Shown here piece after piece: positions 31,706-42,943 of a stretch of 64,000 nt of DNA (positions are counted from its first letter, which is position 1; each line of letters begins with the position of its first letter). The stretch spans positions 3,651,501 through 3,715,500 of the forward strand of contig NZ_JQNB01000001.1 of assembly GCF_000745005.1 (NCBI RefSeq), read 5' to 3'. The notes below the pieces were generated by a model. The model searched no databases, was not told the origin of the DNA, and saw nothing but the letters and a program-made list of their open reading frames with translations. Source of the DNA: Luteibacter sp. 9135 (GTDB taxonomy: Bacteria > Pseudomonadota > Gammaproteobacteria > Xanthomonadales > Rhodanobacteraceae). Both the position numbers and the translations under genes were made by a program.

Positions 31706-32839
31706 ATGAGCGAGATCCGTTTCCTCGACGGGCTCGGCGGCATCCCGGCCGCCGACTGGGACGCGCTCGTGCCCGACGGCAACCCGTTCGTGTCGCACGC
31801 GTTCCTGAGCGGCATGGAGTCCAAGGGCTGCCTGCGAGAAGACTACGGGTGGCGGCCGTACCACCTGGTCATTCTCGACGGCGGGCGGCTGGTCGCGGCG
31901 GCTCCGACCTACCTCAAGGGCAACTCGCATGGCGAGTTCGTGTTCGATTTCAGCTGGGCGGCGGCCTGGGAGCGGGCTGGCGGCGATTACTACCCCAAGC
32001 TGCTGGTCGCGGCACCCTACTCGCCCGTGCCCGGGCCGCGCCTGCTGGTGCGCGACGGCCTCGACGCCGAGATCAATCGCAACCGGCTGACCGCCGCGCT
32101 GGTCGACGAAGCCGACCGCCTGGGCCTGTCCTCGATCCACGCCAACTTCCTGGCCGAGGCCGACCTGCCCGCCTTCGACGACCGCTGGCTGGCCCGTGCC
32201 GATTACCAGTTCCACTGGCACAACCGCGGTTACACGGATTTCGACGATTTCCTCGCCGCGCTGGCCCGGAAGAAACGCAAGAACATCCGCCAGGAACGCG
32301 CGCACGCGGCCGCCTCGGGGCTCACGCTGGAGATGCGCGGCGGCGACACGCTGGGCGACGCCGAGTGGCGACAGATCCACGCGCTCTACGAACTGACCTT
32401 CGACATGAAGGGCAACCACGCCGCGCTCACCGCCCGCTTCTTCCAGTACCTGGGGCATACGATGGGCGCCAGCGTGCAGGTGGCCCTGGCACGTGACGGC
32501 ACGGACATCGTGGCGATGGCGCTGTTCCTGCGCAGTGCCGACGTGCTGTACGGGCGCTACTGGGGCGCCAGCGTGGAGCTTTCCGGGCTGCATTTCGAGC
32601 TGTGCTACTACCGTGGCATCGAGTACGCGATCCGTGAAGGCATCGCGCGTTTCGAACCCGGCGCGCAGGGCGAGCACAAGCTGGCGCGCGGTTTCCTACC
32701 CACGCTCACCCACTCGCGCCATTACATCGCGCACGAGGGCTTCCGCCAGGCGGTGGCTGCGGCGCTGGTCCAGGAGGCGACGCACCGCGAGGCCTACAAG
32801 GACGAACTCATGGCCCATTCGCCGTACGCGGATCGATGA
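31706..32839 (+). CDS. GNAT-fold N-acyltransferase (DUF482/COG3146)
   Basis: The 377-residue protein belongs to the family with two GNAT-like halves often described as peptidoglycan-biosynthesis-like acyltransferases. Typical segments are NPFVSHAFLSGME near the start, FQFHWHN-like YQFHWHNRGYTDFDDFLA, RKKRKNIRQERA, and the C-terminal FEPGAQGEHKLARGF. The substrate is unknown. ATG 31706 gives MSEIRFLDGL; a TTG three codons earlier is possible. Its stop overlaps the start of aat (ATGA), so the two are translated together. Confidence 0.85.
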   Translation: MSEIRFLDGLGGIPAADWDALVPDGNPFVSHAFLSGMESKGCLREDYGWRPYHLVILDGGRLVAAAPTYLKGNSHGEFVFDFSWAAAWERAGGDYYPKLLVAAPYSPVPGPRLLVRDGLDAEINRNRLTAALVDEADRLGLSSIHANFLAEADLPAFDDRWLARADYQFHWHNRGYTDFDDFLAALARKKRKNIRQERAHAAASGLTLEMRGGDTLGDAEWRQIHALYELTFDMKGNHAALTARFFQYLGHTMGASVQVALARDGTDIVAMALFLRSADVLYGRYWGASVELSGLHFELCYYRGIEYAIREGIARFEPGAQGEHKLARGFLPTLTHSRHYIAHEGFRQAVAAALVQEATHREAYKDELMAHSPYADR

Positions 32840-33546
32840 TCCACCTGCCCCAGCTGCATCCCCAGCGCCCCGGCCTGTTTCCCGACCCGGAAACCGCGCT
32901 GACGGAGCCGAACGGCCTGCTGGCCTGGGGCGGCGATCTATCCGCCGAGCGCCTGCTGGCCGCGTATGCGCAGGGCGTGTTCCCCTGGTACAACGAGGAA
33001 GAGCCGATCCTGTGGTGGTCGCCGGATCCGCGCTGCGTCTTCCACACCGACGCCATCCACATCAGCCGCAGCCTGCGCAAGCAGCTGGACAAGTCCCATT
33101 GGCGGCTGACCGCTGATACCTCGTTCTCGCGCGTCATGCGCGCCTGCGCCGCCCCGCGCAATGGCCAGCCCGGCACGTGGATCGGACCGGAGATGATCGC
33201 CGCCTACGAGGAACTGCACCGCCGCGGCCACGCGCACAGCGTGGAGGTGTGGGACCGCGGCTCGCTGGTCGGCGGCATCTACGGCGTGGCCGTCGGCCGG
33301 CTGTTCTGCGGCGAATCGATGTTCAGCGCACGCAGCGGCGGATCGAAGGTCGCCCTGGCCGGATTGTGCCGGCTGCTGCACGGCTGGGGGTTTCCGTTTC
33401 TGGACGCGCAGGTGACCAACGACCACCTGCTGAGCATGGGCGCCGTGGAAATCGCCCGCCGGCCGTTTGTGGCGCAGGCGCGAAAGCTGGCCGCGATGCC
33501 GGGGATGGTGGGGTCGTGGGTGAGTCATCCGGTGGCGTTGCCGTAA
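32836..33546 (+). CDS. aat: Leucyl/phenylalanyl-tRNA--protein transferase
   Basis: Aat adds Leu or Phe to proteins with N-terminal Arg or Lys, marking them for ClpS/ClpAP (the N-degron pathway). The 236-residue protein contains LLAWGGDLSAERLLAAYAQG, FPWYNEEEPILWWSPDPRCV, GGIYGVAVGRLFCGESMFS and FLDAQVTNDHLLSMGA, all typical. It overlaps the preceding gene by four bases. A REP palindrome with an IS110 insertion follows six bases after the stop, so genes usually found next (infA, clpA) are not seen here. Confidence 0.95.
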   Translation: MIHLPQLHPQRPGLFPDPETALTEPNGLLAWGGDLSAERLLAAYAQGVFPWYNEEEPILWWSPDPRCVFHTDAIHISRSLRKQLDKSHWRLTADTSFSRVMRACAAPRNGQPGTWIGPEMIAAYEELHRRGHAHSVEVWDRGSLVGGIYGVAVGRLFCGESMFSARSGGSKVALAGLCRLLHGWGFPFLDAQVTNDHLLSMGAVEIARRPFVAQARKLAAMPGMVGSWVSHPVALP

Positions 33547-33552
33547 CGTTGA

Positions 33553-33573
33553 TCGCGCACATCGTGCGCTCCT
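33553..33573 (-). repeat. REP palindrome interrupted by IS110 copy 1
   Basis: The inverted form reads up to TGCGCTCCT and is then cut; the missing CTAC end reappears at 34718-34721 on the other side of the element. Confidence 0.85.
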
Positions 33574-33609
33574 TATTTGTCCCGATTGCGCGAAAGTAGG
33601 TGCCGAGAG

Positions 33610-34702
<1,093 letters not shown>

Positions 34703-34742
34703 GGGTGGACACAGTTGCTACAAGGCTGCGTAAACCCCAAAG

Positions 34743-34892
34743 GTAGGAGCGCACGATGTGCGCGAAAAACCAACAACGCGAAGAAGACGTAACCCATCAA
34801 CGAAGCCGCGATCCCGGATCGCGCACATCGTGCGCTCCTACACACGCGTCGCCTCCCATCACGCCGGATGTAGGAGCGCAAGATGTGCGCGA
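34743..34892. repeat. Three REP palindromes
   Basis: GTAG-headed units lie at 34743-34765 (plus), 34819-34841 (minus) and 34870-34892 (plus, with one base changed in the loop-side arm: GCGCAAGATGTGCGC). The first two form an inverted pair. No gene is seen between 34703 and 34904. Confidence 0.85.
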
Positions 34893-34904
34893 TCCAGGAC
34901 AACG

Positions 34905-36302
34905 TCACCGCGCGCGGTGACCGCTCATTTCCGCGCCGGCATTCTTCGGCAGCAGCAGGCACACCGGCGCGGCGAGCACCGAGACGAAGGTGACTACCAG
35001 GAACGCCACGCTGAAGTCCGGCAGTAACGCGTGTTCGCGCCCGTGCCAGGTGACCGACGCATGCAGCGCCGCGGCGGCGACGCAGATGCCCAGCGACAGC
35101 ATCAGCTGCTGGAACGTGGTGTAGAAACTGGTGGCGCTGGAGAACCGTTCGCTGGGAATATCCGCGTAGGCCACCGTGTTGTACCCGGTGAACTGCAGCG
35201 ACTGGAAGAACCCGCTCATCAGCAGTACGGCGTAGATGATCCACAGCGGCCAGTCGGGCCGGAACGCGGCGCACAACGCCACGCAGCACATCGAGAACAC
35301 GCCGTTCCAGACCAGCGTGGCGCGGAACCCCCAGCGGCGCAGCACCGGTGCGGCGGTCGCCTTCATCAGCATGGCGCCCAGTGCGGAGACAAAGGTGATG
35401 ACGCCGCTGTGCGCCGCCGACATGCCGAAACCCAGCTGCATCATCAGCGGCAGCAGGAACGGCACCGAGCCCGCGGTGATGCGCGTGAGCGACCCCGCTA
35501 TCACCGACAGGCGGAACGTCGTGAAACGCATCAGCGACAGGTCCAGGATGGGATGGGTCACGCGCTGCGCATGCCACACGTAGACCGCGCCGACCACGAT
35601 GCCGCCCACGATCAGCCCGGTGGAACCGAGCACGGAGGTCACCCCGCGACTGGCCATTTCCAGGCCGAACACCAGGCACGACAGCGACACACCTGACAGC
35701 ACGAAACCCAGCTTGTCGAATCGCATCTTGTCCGGGATGCGGATATCGGGGATATAGCGCGACGCCAGCCACATGCCGACCAGGCCGATCGGCACGTTGA
35801 TGTAGAAGATCCAGCGCCACGACACCCAGGTGACGATGAACCCACCCAGCGGCGGCCCGATCACCGGGCCGATCAGCGCCGGCACCAGCAGCCACGACAT
35901 GGCGCTGACCAGTTCCGACTTCGCCACCGAGCGAAGCAGCACCAGGCGTCCCACCGGCACCATCATGGCGCCGCCGATGCCCTGCAACAGGCGCGAGAGC
36001 ACCAGTAGCGGCAGGTTGCCGGAGATGCCGCACAGGATGGAGCCGATGGTGAAGATGGCGATGGCGGCGCGGAACACGTTGCGCGAGCCGTAGCGGTCGG
36101 CGATGGCGCCGCTGGCCGGAATGAACACCGCCAGGCTGAGCATGTACGAGGTGAGCGCCACGCTCATGTGCAACGGCGACACGCCGAACGAGTCGGCCAT
36201 GGCCGGCAAGGCGGTGGCGAGGATGGTGCCGTCCAGTTGCTCCATGAACATCGCGCTGGCGATGATGAGGGCAACGGTGCGAAAGCCGGGAGCGGGAGTC
36301 AT
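34905..36302 (-). CDS. MFS drug-efflux type transporter (DHA2 family, MdtD-like)
   Basis: The 465-residue protein has 12 to 14 predicted membrane segments. Family motifs are QLDGTILATALPAMADSFGV near the start, the loop ADRYGSRNVF (motif A), GGAMMVPVGR and GPVIGPPLGGFIV (motif C, typical of proton-driven exporters). It should export small hydrophobic compounds using the proton gradient; the substrate is unknown. A paralogue of similar sequence lies at 61902-63386. It sits inside the block bounded by the two IS110 copies. Confidence 0.88.
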   Translation of the reverse strand: MTPAPGFRTVALIIASAMFMEQLDGTILATALPAMADSFGVSPLHMSVALTSYMLSLAVFIPASGAIADRYGSRNVFRAAIAIFTIGSILCGISGNLPLLVLSRLLQGIGGAMMVPVGRLVLLRSVAKSELVSAMSWLLVPALIGPVIGPPLGGFIVTWVSWRWIFYINVPIGLVGMWLASRYIPDIRIPDKMRFDKLGFVLSGVSLSCLVFGLEMASRGVTSVLGSTGLIVGGIVVGAVYVWHAQRVTHPILDLSLMRFTTFRLSVIAGSLTRITAGSVPFLLPLMMQLGFGMSAAHSGVITFVSALGAMLMKATAAPVLRRWGFRATLVWNGVFSMCCVALCAAFRPDWPLWIIYAVLLMSGFFQSLQFTGYNTVAYADIPSERFSSATSFYTTFQQLMLSLGICVAAAALHASVTWHGREHALLPDFSVAFLVVTFVSVLAAPVCLLLPKNAGAEMSGHRAR

Positions 36303-36344
36303 CCGGGTGGAGGTAACGAAGAAGACGTAAGTCTGCGCCCGCCG

Positions 36345-37211
36345 TTACGGAAGATCGAGTGAAAGGTTGCTTAGAAATGCGCGCTCCCGCCCCGTCAGCG
36401 GATCGACGAAGCGGAGTTCCCGGGCCAGCAGGCGCAGCGGCTGGTCGAAACCGGCGGGCTCGTCGCGCAGCTCCGGGTATACATGATCGCCCAGGATGGG
36501 CGCACCCAAGGCCGCCATGTGCACGCGCAACTGGTGCTTGCGACCGGTAACCGGTTGCAGGCGGTAGCGCCAGACCGATGCGCCACGCGCCAGCACCTCG
36601 ATCCGTGTGCATGCGTTCGGCGTGCCCGGCACTTCGGCCACGCGGAAGAACGGCTCGCCCCGCTCGATCCGGCTTTCCCGCACATGCGGCATCGCCAGGG
36701 TAGGCAGCGGTGGCGCCAGCGCTTCATAGGTCTTCACGATGCGCCGCTCGCGGAAAAGCCGGGTGTAGGCATCGCGCGTGTCCGGCCGCGCCGAAAACAC
36801 CACCAGCCCTGCCGTGCCTCGATCCAGGCGGTGCAACGCCACCAGCGCGGGGTTGCCCAGGCGACGCATCAGCCGCACGGACAGGCTCTGCTCGACGAAG
36901 CGGCCGGCGGGCATGGTGGGCAGGAAATGGGGTTTATCAGCCACCACGATATCGTCGTCGGCGTAGACGATGCCTTCGACGAACGGGATGACCGGCTCGT
37001 CGGCTACCTCGCGGTGGTAGGTCAGTACGCCGCCGGGCCGGTACGGCGTCAACCGGTCCACGGGCACATCGTCCACGGCGACCGCCCCGCGCGTCATGCG
37101 CTCGATCCATGCCTCGCGGCCGATCGCCGGAAACCGTTCGCACAGGAAATCCAGCACGGACGGCCAGGCACCGCGAGGCAGGACGATACGGCTGGGTGGG
37201 AGCGCTTCCAT
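36345..37211 (-). CDS. RluA-family RNA pseudouridine synthase
   Basis: The 288-residue enzyme converts specific uridines in rRNA or tRNA to pseudouridine. It has an S4-like N-terminal part (RMTRGAVAVDDVPVD), the ADKPHFLPTMPAG segment, the catalytic aspartate in HRLDRGTAGLVVFS, and a C-terminal GRKHQLRVHMAALGAPILGD. The start ATG 37211 is set by similarity; the frame is open far upstream but without protein-like sequence. The target base is not predictable from sequence. It is divergent from the HDOD gene with about 80 bases between. Confidence 0.9.
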   Translation of the reverse strand: MEALPPSRIVLPRGAWPSVLDFLCERFPAIGREAWIERMTRGAVAVDDVPVDRLTPYRPGGVLTYHREVADEPVIPFVEGIVYADDDIVVADKPHFLPTMPAGRFVEQSLSVRLMRRLGNPALVALHRLDRGTAGLVVFSARPDTRDAYTRLFRERRIVKTYEALAPPLPTLAMPHVRESRIERGEPFFRVAEVPGTPNACTRIEVLARGASVWRYRLQPVTGRKHQLRVHMAALGAPILGDHVYPELRDEPAGFDQPLRLLARELRFVDPLTGRERAFLSNLSLDLP

Positions 37212-37292
37212 CGCAAGATTGTATCGCTCAAGTCCTTCGTGGCGCGGCCGCCATATACTGTACGTCTTACCATCCCCTCCCCAGAGGCATCC

Positions 37293-38336
37293 GTGATCGG
37301 CCGGTTCTTCCGCAAGCTGTTCGGCAACCGTGGCGCCGCTCCCGCGATGCACGCGCGTGCCTTGTCCGTGCCCGTGGCGCCCGTCGCCGTCGGCACGCCG
37401 TTCGTCCCTGTCGACGCACCGGCGGGCGCGCTTGCCGCCGACGAGGTGGAAGACCGCTTCTACCGCCTGGTGCTGGGCGCAGCATGCTCGCCGGACCCGG
37501 GCATGAGTGCCCATGAGCAGACGCTCCTGCGTCGACTGCGCGAGGCCTTCGGCGGCGAGCGCTTCGACGTGGCCCTGCTGCCGCGCCTGCCTGCCGTGGT
37601 GCCGCAGCTGATGCGCGCGCTGCGCAACGACGCCAGCGACAGCCGCATGCTGGCCGAGCAGGTGGCGCGCGATACCGTGCTGGTCGGCGAAGTCATCCGC
37701 GTAGCCAACAGCGCGTTCTTCCGGCCGGCCAAGGCGGTGACCGGGCTGCCCCAGGCGATCACGCTGCTCGGTCACGACGGGCTCCGCCGCGTGGTCATGC
37801 AACTGGTGATGCGCCCCATCCTGCGCACCGGCGAAGGCGCCGCGCAGCAGGCGGGCGATCGTCTGTGGGAGCACGCCGAACGCTGTGCCCGCGCCTGCGC
37901 GCACCTGGGTGAAGGCACCTGCGATCCGTTCGAATCGTTCCTCGCGGGGCTGGTCAGCCATACCGGCGCGCAGGCCATCCTGGCCGAACTGGACAAACAC
38001 GGCCCCGCCGCGCCTGCCTACAGCCGCCGTTTCGTTGCGGCGCTGGCCCAGCAGATGGAGCGCCTGTCGCTGCACGCGGCACGCCACTGGGATTTCCCCT
38101 CGCGGGTGGTCCAGGCGCTGGCGGAACGCGCCGACCCGGCCGACGCGGGCGCACGCACGCCCCTGGGCCGTGCACTGCTCGCCGCCAGCCGCGTGGCGAT
38201 GCTGGACGTACTGGCGGAGAACGGCCTTGCCGAGGCCGACGCCGTCCTCCTGGCCGGCCCGGATCCGACCTTCACGCAGGCCCGGCTCGTTGCCTGTCAG
38301 GCGTTCGTGCGCACCGCGCATACGGCCGAGGCCTGA
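37293..38336 (+). CDS. HDOD-domain protein
   Basis: HDOD proteins are non-catalytic HD-related signalling modules found in regulation and chemotaxis-linked pathways. The 347-residue protein has a short, low-complexity N-terminus and then the HDOD core, from LPRLPAVVPQLMRALRND through VANSAFFRPAKAVTGLPQAI to TLLGHDGLRRVVMQLVMR. GTG 37293 with AGAGG six bases upstream is the best start, as the in-frame sequence before it is antisense to the pseudouridine synthase. Partners are unknown. Confidence 0.85.
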   Translation: MIGRFFRKLFGNRGAAPAMHARALSVPVAPVAVGTPFVPVDAPAGALAADEVEDRFYRLVLGAACSPDPGMSAHEQTLLRRLREAFGGERFDVALLPRLPAVVPQLMRALRNDASDSRMLAEQVARDTVLVGEVIRVANSAFFRPAKAVTGLPQAITLLGHDGLRRVVMQLVMRPILRTGEGAAQQAGDRLWEHAERCARACAHLGEGTCDPFESFLAGLVSHTGAQAILAELDKHGPAAPAYSRRFVAALAQQMERLSLHAARHWDFPSRVVQALAERADPADAGARTPLGRALLAASRVAMLDVLAENGLAEADAVLLAGPDPTFTQARLVACQAFVRTAHTAEA

Positions 38337-38507
38337 CCCTCGTCGCCGTGCACGTGAACATGACCCACGCCGTGTGCGTCGTGGTGCACCCGGACGCCTG
38401 GGACGCAGAGGTCGCACGCGCAGTGGACCGCTTGATGGACGCGGATACCGCCATCGCCGACCGGGTATAATACCGGCCTGATTCCCCCGGCAGGACGCTC
38501 CAGAACG

Positions 38508-39407
38508 ATGTTTGCGGCACGACAGACTCCGTCCCCCGGAGGCGATGCCCTCGCGCGCCTCATCTGGCAGGATTTCGAGCACCTGCTTGCCGAGTACTAC
38601 CGTGGCCAGGGTTACCACGTCGAGCGCCATAACGCCTCCCGCCTCCTGCAGGTCCCGAAAGGCGGCATCGACCTGCGCCTGCGCCGCGGCAGCGAGACCG
38701 TGGTCGTCCAGTGCAAGCACTGGGACGCCGAGGAAGTGCAGCTGGCCGACGTCAACGAACTGCTCGGCAACATGCTCAACGAAGCCGCCAGCCGCGGCAT
38801 ATTCGTCACCCGTGGCCGCTACAGCCGCGAGGCCGCCGCGCTCATGCGCCGCCAGCCGCGGCTGCAACTGGTCGACGGCGACATGCTCCGGGCGATGCTC
38901 AAGCTGCCCGAACGCGTCGATACGGCGCGGACGACGCGAAGCGAGCGCACGCCCGGCCTGCCGCGGCGTCATGCCACGGGCGTGCCTTCCTGGCTCGGGC
39001 CGGCGCTGTTGGCGTTCGCTATTGCCGGCCTGCTCGCCCTGTTCATCTGGCGCACGGTAACGCGCCACGAAGAACCGGCGCCGCCGCCATCCGCCGGCAC
39101 GGCGGACAGCCAGGCCCACGCCGTAGCGCCAACCTCCGTCGACGTTTCGGAATCCGCCGGGGGCGCCGGAGGCACCACATCGCCGGCCGCAGTGCAGTCG
39201 CCCCTCCCACCGGCCCTGCCGCCTTTGAGCGGCGCCTCCGGCATCGTCAACAAGGCCGCACCGCTCAATCCGCCCTCCGCCATGCGCGAGATCGCCGAGC
39301 GCGAGCGGCTGCGTCAGCCATCCGAAAACGCGCGCCATGCACGCCTGCACGAGGACGGCATGACGGTGCTCGAACGCAGCACCCGCGAACTGGGCTCGCA
39401 CGATTGA
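38508..39407 (+). CDS. Membrane-anchored Mrr-like restriction endonuclease-fold protein
   Basis: Residues 15-130 form an Mrr-type (REase_cat) nuclease domain: DFEHLLAEYYRGQGYHVER, then KGGIDLRLRRGSETVVVQCK with the D...QxK active-site pattern, followed by VNELLGNMLNEAASRGIFVT. A basic linker leads to one membrane helix (LGPALLAFAIAGLLALFIW) and a periplasm-facing A/P-rich tail, so the nuclease domain faces the cytoplasm. Such proteins (COG1787-like) may act on foreign or damaged DNA. The 170 bases upstream contain TATAAT at 38466 within a short palindrome, which could be the -10 box. Confidence 0.83.
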   Translation: MFAARQTPSPGGDALARLIWQDFEHLLAEYYRGQGYHVERHNASRLLQVPKGGIDLRLRRGSETVVVQCKHWDAEEVQLADVNELLGNMLNEAASRGIFVTRGRYSREAAALMRRQPRLQLVDGDMLRAMLKLPERVDTARTTRSERTPGLPRRHATGVPSWLGPALLAFAIAGLLALFIWRTVTRHEEPAPPPSAGTADSQAHAVAPTSVDVSESAGGAGGTTSPAAVQSPLPPALPPLSGASGIVNKAAPLNPPSAMREIAERERLRQPSENARHARLHEDGMTVLERSTRELGSHD

Positions 39408-39530
39408 TCGCCTGTCGGCCGTGAGCGGCGTTTGGTCGCGGCACGCAAGCTCCTGAAGGCGGTTCATTTCACGCCGGGGCAATCCCCACACGCCTAGCCT
39501 TCCGGGAGACCCCGTCGCCTGGAAGCCTCC

Positions 39531-41900
39531 ATGACCGAGACGCTTGCGCCCGATCTTCTACGCCGCATGCACGCCTACTGGCGCGCTGCCAACTACCTCA
39601 CCGTGGGCCAGATCTACCTCCGCGACAATCCGATGCTGGAGCAGCCTCTCCGGCGCGAGCACATCAAGCATCGCCTGCTCGGCCACTGGGGCACCACCAG
39701 CGGCCTCAACTTCATCTACACCCACTTGAACCGCGTGATCGTCGAACGCGACCTGGACATGATCTACGTGATGGGTCCCGGTCACGGCGGCCCCGGCGTG
39801 GTGGCGCACACCTACCTGGAAGGCTCGTACACCGAGGTCTACCCGCATATCGACCGCAGCGAAGCGGGCATGCGCGAACTGTTCCGCCAGTTTTCCTGGC
39901 CGTACGGCATTCCCAGCCACGTCGCACCGGAAACGCCGGGTTCCATTCACGAAGGCGGCGAACTGGGCTATTCGCTGTCGCATGCGTTCGGCGCGGCATT
40001 CGACAATCCCGATCTGGTGGTGGCCTGCGTGGTGGGCGACGGCGAAGCGGAAACCGGCGCGCTGGCCACCGGCTGGCACGCGAACAAGTTCCTCAATCCG
40101 GCCCGCGACGGCGCCGTGCTGCCCATCCTGCACCTCAACGGCTACAAGATCGCCAACCCCACGGTGCTGGCGCGCATCCATCCGGACGAACTGCGCGACC
40201 TCATGCGCGGCTACGGCTACGAGCCGCACTTCGTCGAGGGCCATGAGCCCGAACCGATGCACCAGGCATTCGCGGCCGCGTTGGACACCTGCCTGGACGA
40301 GATCAAGCGCATCCAGGACGACGCGCGCAAGGACGATGCGGCGGACGCCGTGCGGCCGCGCTGGCCGATGATCGTGCTGCGCAGCCCCAAGGGCTGGACC
40401 GGGCCGAAGAACGTAGACGGCAAGCCGCTGGAAGGCACCTGGCGTGCCCATCAGGTGCCTATCGCCGACTTCACCTCGGATGAGCACCTGAAGATTCTCG
40501 AAGACTGGATGAAGAGCTACGACGCGCACGAGCTGTTCGACGAGCGTGGCCGTTTCCGCGAGCAGTTCGCCTCGCTGGCGCCGACCGGCCGGCGCCGCAT
40601 GGGCATGAACCCGCATGCCAACGGCGGCCTGCTGCTGAAGCAGCTGCACATGCCGCACTTCCACACGTTCGCCGAGGACGTCCGCACACCCGGCGACCAC
40701 AAGGCCGGCGCCACCGCGGTGCTGGGCACCTTCCTGCGTGAAGTGATGCGCCAGAACATGCAGACCTTCCGCCTGTTCGGCCCCGACGAAACCGCGTCCA
40801 ACCGCCTGCAGGCCGTGTACGAGGCCAGCGGCAAGACCTGGATGGCCGGGCGCGAGGCCGTGGACGAAGACCTGTCGCCCGCCGGCCGCGTGATGGAGGT
40901 GCTGAGCGAGCACCAGTGCCAGGGCTGGCTGGAGGGCTACCTGCTGACGGGGCGACACGGACTGTTCTCGTGCTACGAGGCCTTCATCCACATCATCGAT
41001 TCGATGATGAACCAGCACGCGAAGTGGCTGAAGGTCACCCGCACCATGTCGTGGCGGCCGCCGATCGCGTCACTCAACTACCTGCTCAGTTCGCACGTGT
41101 GGCACCAGGACCACAACGGCTTCTCGCACCAGGACCCGGGTTTCATCGACCACGTGGCCAACAAGAAATCCGAGATCGTGCGCATCTACCTGCCGCCGGA
41201 TGCCAACTGCCTGCTGTCCGTGGCCGACCATTGCCTGCGCAGCCGCCATTACGTCAACGTCATCATCGCCGGCAAGCAGCCCGACTGGCAGTGGCTGGAC
41301 ATCGAAAGCGCGATCCGTCATTGCGCGGCGGGCGCCGGTATCTGGCATTGGGCCAGCCGTGGCGTGGAAAGCCCCGACGTGGTGATGGCCTGCGCGGGCG
41401 ACGCGCCCACCGTCGAGGTGCTGGCCGCCGTGATGCTGCTGCGCGAATACGTGCCCGATATCCGCATCCGCGTGGTCAACGTGGTGGACCTGATGTCGCT
41501 GGAACAACCCGACGAGCATCCGCACGGCATGGACGACGACGTGTTCGACGACCTGTTCACCAAGGACACGCCGGTGATCTTCGCCTTCCACGGCTATCCG
41601 GGCATCATCCACAAGCTGACCTATCGCCGGCACAACCACGACAACATCCACGTGCGCGGCTACAAGGAAGAAGGCACCACCACGACCGCGCTGGACATGA
41701 TGGTGCTGAACAACATGGATCGTTTCCAGCTGGCGCTGGATGCGATCAACCGCATTCCCCGCCTGGCCGGCGAGCGCGAGAAGGCCGAGCAGCGCTACTG
41801 GTCGGACATCCAGCGGCACAAGCTCTATGTCAGCGAGCACGGCGAGGATCTTCCGGAGGTCCGCGACTGGCAATGGAAGGCCGAGGAGACCGACGCGTGA
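39531..41900 (+). CDS. xfp: Phosphoketolase (xylulose-5-phosphate/fructose-6-phosphate)
   Basis: This TPP enzyme cleaves xylulose-5-P or fructose-6-P with phosphate into acetyl phosphate plus glyceraldehyde-3-P or erythrose-4-P. The 789-residue length is right for the family. Clear features are [36 protein letters not shown], the TPP motif [19 protein letters not shown], and [16 protein letters not shown] precedes the ATG. Its stop overlaps the start of ackA (GTGA), so acetyl phosphate made here is converted at once to acetate and ATP. Confidence 0.97.
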   Translation: MTETLAPDLLRRMHAYWRAANYLTVGQIYLRDNPMLEQPLRREHIKHRLLGHWGTTSGLNFIYTHLNRVIVERDLDMIYVMGPGHGGPGVVAHTYLEGSYTEVYPHIDRSEAGMRELFRQFSWPYGIPSHVAPETPGSIHEGGELGYSLSHAFGAAFDNPDLVVACVVGDGEAETGALATGWHANKFLNPARDGAVLPILHLNGYKIANPTVLARIHPDELRDLMRGYGYEPHFVEGHEPEPMHQAFAAALDTCLDEIKRIQDDARKDDAADAVRPRWPMIVLRSPKGWTGPKNVDGKPLEGTWRAHQVPIADFTSDEHLKILEDWMKSYDAHELFDERGRFREQFASLAPTGRRRMGMNPHANGGLLLKQLHMPHFHTFAEDVRTPGDHKAGATAVLGTFLREVMRQNMQTFRLFGPDETASNRLQAVYEASGKTWMAGREAVDEDLSPAGRVMEVLSEHQCQGWLEGYLLTGRHGLFSCYEAFIHIIDSMMNQHAKWLKVTRTMSWRPPIASLNYLLSSHVWHQDHNGFSHQDPGFIDHVANKKSEIVRIYLPPDANCLLSVADHCLRSRHYVNVIIAGKQPDWQWLDIESAIRHCAAGAGIWHWASRGVESPDVVMACAGDAPTVEVLAAVMLLREYVPDIRIRVVNVVDLMSLEQPDEHPHGMDDDVFDDLFTKDTPVIFAFHGYPGIIHKLTYRRHNHDNIHVRGYKEEGTTTTALDMMVLNNMDRFQLALDAINRIPRLAGEREKAEQRYWSDIQRHKLYVSEHGEDLPEVRDWQWKAEETDA

Positions 41901-42943
41901 GCCGGCCCGGGCACGTGCTGGCGCTCAACACGGGATCGTCGTCACTGAAATACGGGTTGTATCGCGTCGACGGCGAGCGGTGCGAGGCGTTGTTCTCGGG
42001 GCAGACCGAGGGCGCGGCGGATAACGATCCCCTCTCGGCCCTGCTCGCTTCGTTAAGCGAGCAGGACCTGCCCGCGCCCGACGCCATCGGCCACCGCATC
42101 GTGCACGGCGGTCCGAACGTACGTGCGCACGCCCGGATAGACGCGGCGATGATGGAACACCTGGGACAGGCGTGTGCCTTCGCACCGCTGCACGTGCCGC
42201 CGGCGGTGGCGCTGGTGAAGCAATGCGCGGCACGTTTCCCGGGACTGCCGCAGGTAGCCTGCTTCGATACGGCCTTCCATGCGTCGATGCCGGCGGTAGC
42301 GAAGACCCTGCCCTTGCCGGCGGACCTGCGCGAGGGCGGTATCGAACGCTACGGTTTCCACGGGCTGTCGTACGAATCCATCGTGCGGCAACTGGGCGAC
42401 GACCTGCCCTCGCGCGTGGTCATCGCGCACCTGGGCAACGGTGCCAGCCTGTGCGCCGTGCGCGACGGCCAGTCGATCGACACCACCATGGGCCTTACCC
42501 CCACCGGCGGCCTGGTGATGGGTACGCGCCCGGGCGACCTGGACCCGGGCGTGCTGCTGTACCTGATGCGCGAGCGCGGTTACGACGCCGATGCGCTGGA
42601 AACCCTGGTCGACCGCGAGGCCGGCCTGAAAGGACTCTCCGGCGGCACCAGCGACATGCGCGAACTGCATGCCACGGACAGCGAGGTCTCGAGGCTGGCC
42701 CAGGACGTGTTCGTCCATGTCGCCCGCAAGCATGTCGCCGCCATGGTCGCCTCCCTCGGCGGCATCGACCTGCTCGTCTTCACCGGCGGCATCGGCGAGC
42801 ACGACGAAGTGACCCGCGACGCGATCCTCGCCGGCCTGCGCTGGATCGGCGATTTCGCCTCACGCACCGTCCCCACACAGGAAGACGAACAAATCGCCCG
42901 CCACACCCACCACCTGACCCGCACCCCCACCCCCGCCACGTAG
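41897..42943 (+). CDS. ackA: Acetate kinase, short phosphoketolase-linked form
   Basis: AckA turns acetyl phosphate and ADP into acetate and ATP. Motifs present are [15 protein letters not shown], the active-site [62 protein letters not shown] and FTGGIGEHD. At 348 residues it is about 50 shorter than E. coli AckA, with deletions inside rather than at the end. It starts with GTG inside the xfp stop. Its TAG stop codon is the TAG of the REP element that follows, so the repeat has moved right up to the gene. Confidence 0.95.
   Translation: MSRPGHVLALNTGSSSLKYGLYRVDGERCEALFSGQTEGAADNDPLSALLASLSEQDLPAPDAIGHRIVHGGPNVRAHARIDAAMMEHLGQACAFAPLHVPPAVALVKQCAARFPGLPQVACFDTAFHASMPAVAKTLPLPADLREGGIERYGFHGLSYESIVRQLGDDLPSRVVIAHLGNGASLCAVRDGQSIDTTMGLTPTGGLVMGTRPGDLDPGVLLYLMRERGYDADALETLVDREAGLKGLSGGTSDMRELHATDSEVSRLAQDVFVHVARKHVAAMVASLGGIDLLVFTGGIGEHDEVTRDAILAGLRWIGDFASRTVPTQEDEQIARHTHHLTRTPTPAT

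Noticed and set aside
36483..37292. Long plus-strand frame upstream of the HDOD domain
   Set aside because: It is antisense to the RluA-type synthase, whose catalytic motifs are clear; the plus frame is only open because of high G+C.
38360..38470. 36-codon frame after the HDOD gene, ending at a TATAAT-containing palindrome
   Set aside because: No ribosome site and no recognisable similarity; the region is more likely the promoter of the nuclease gene.
37212..39491. Upstream extension of the pseudouridine synthase frame
   Set aside because: It is antisense to the HDOD and Mrr-like genes, both of which have recognisable domains.
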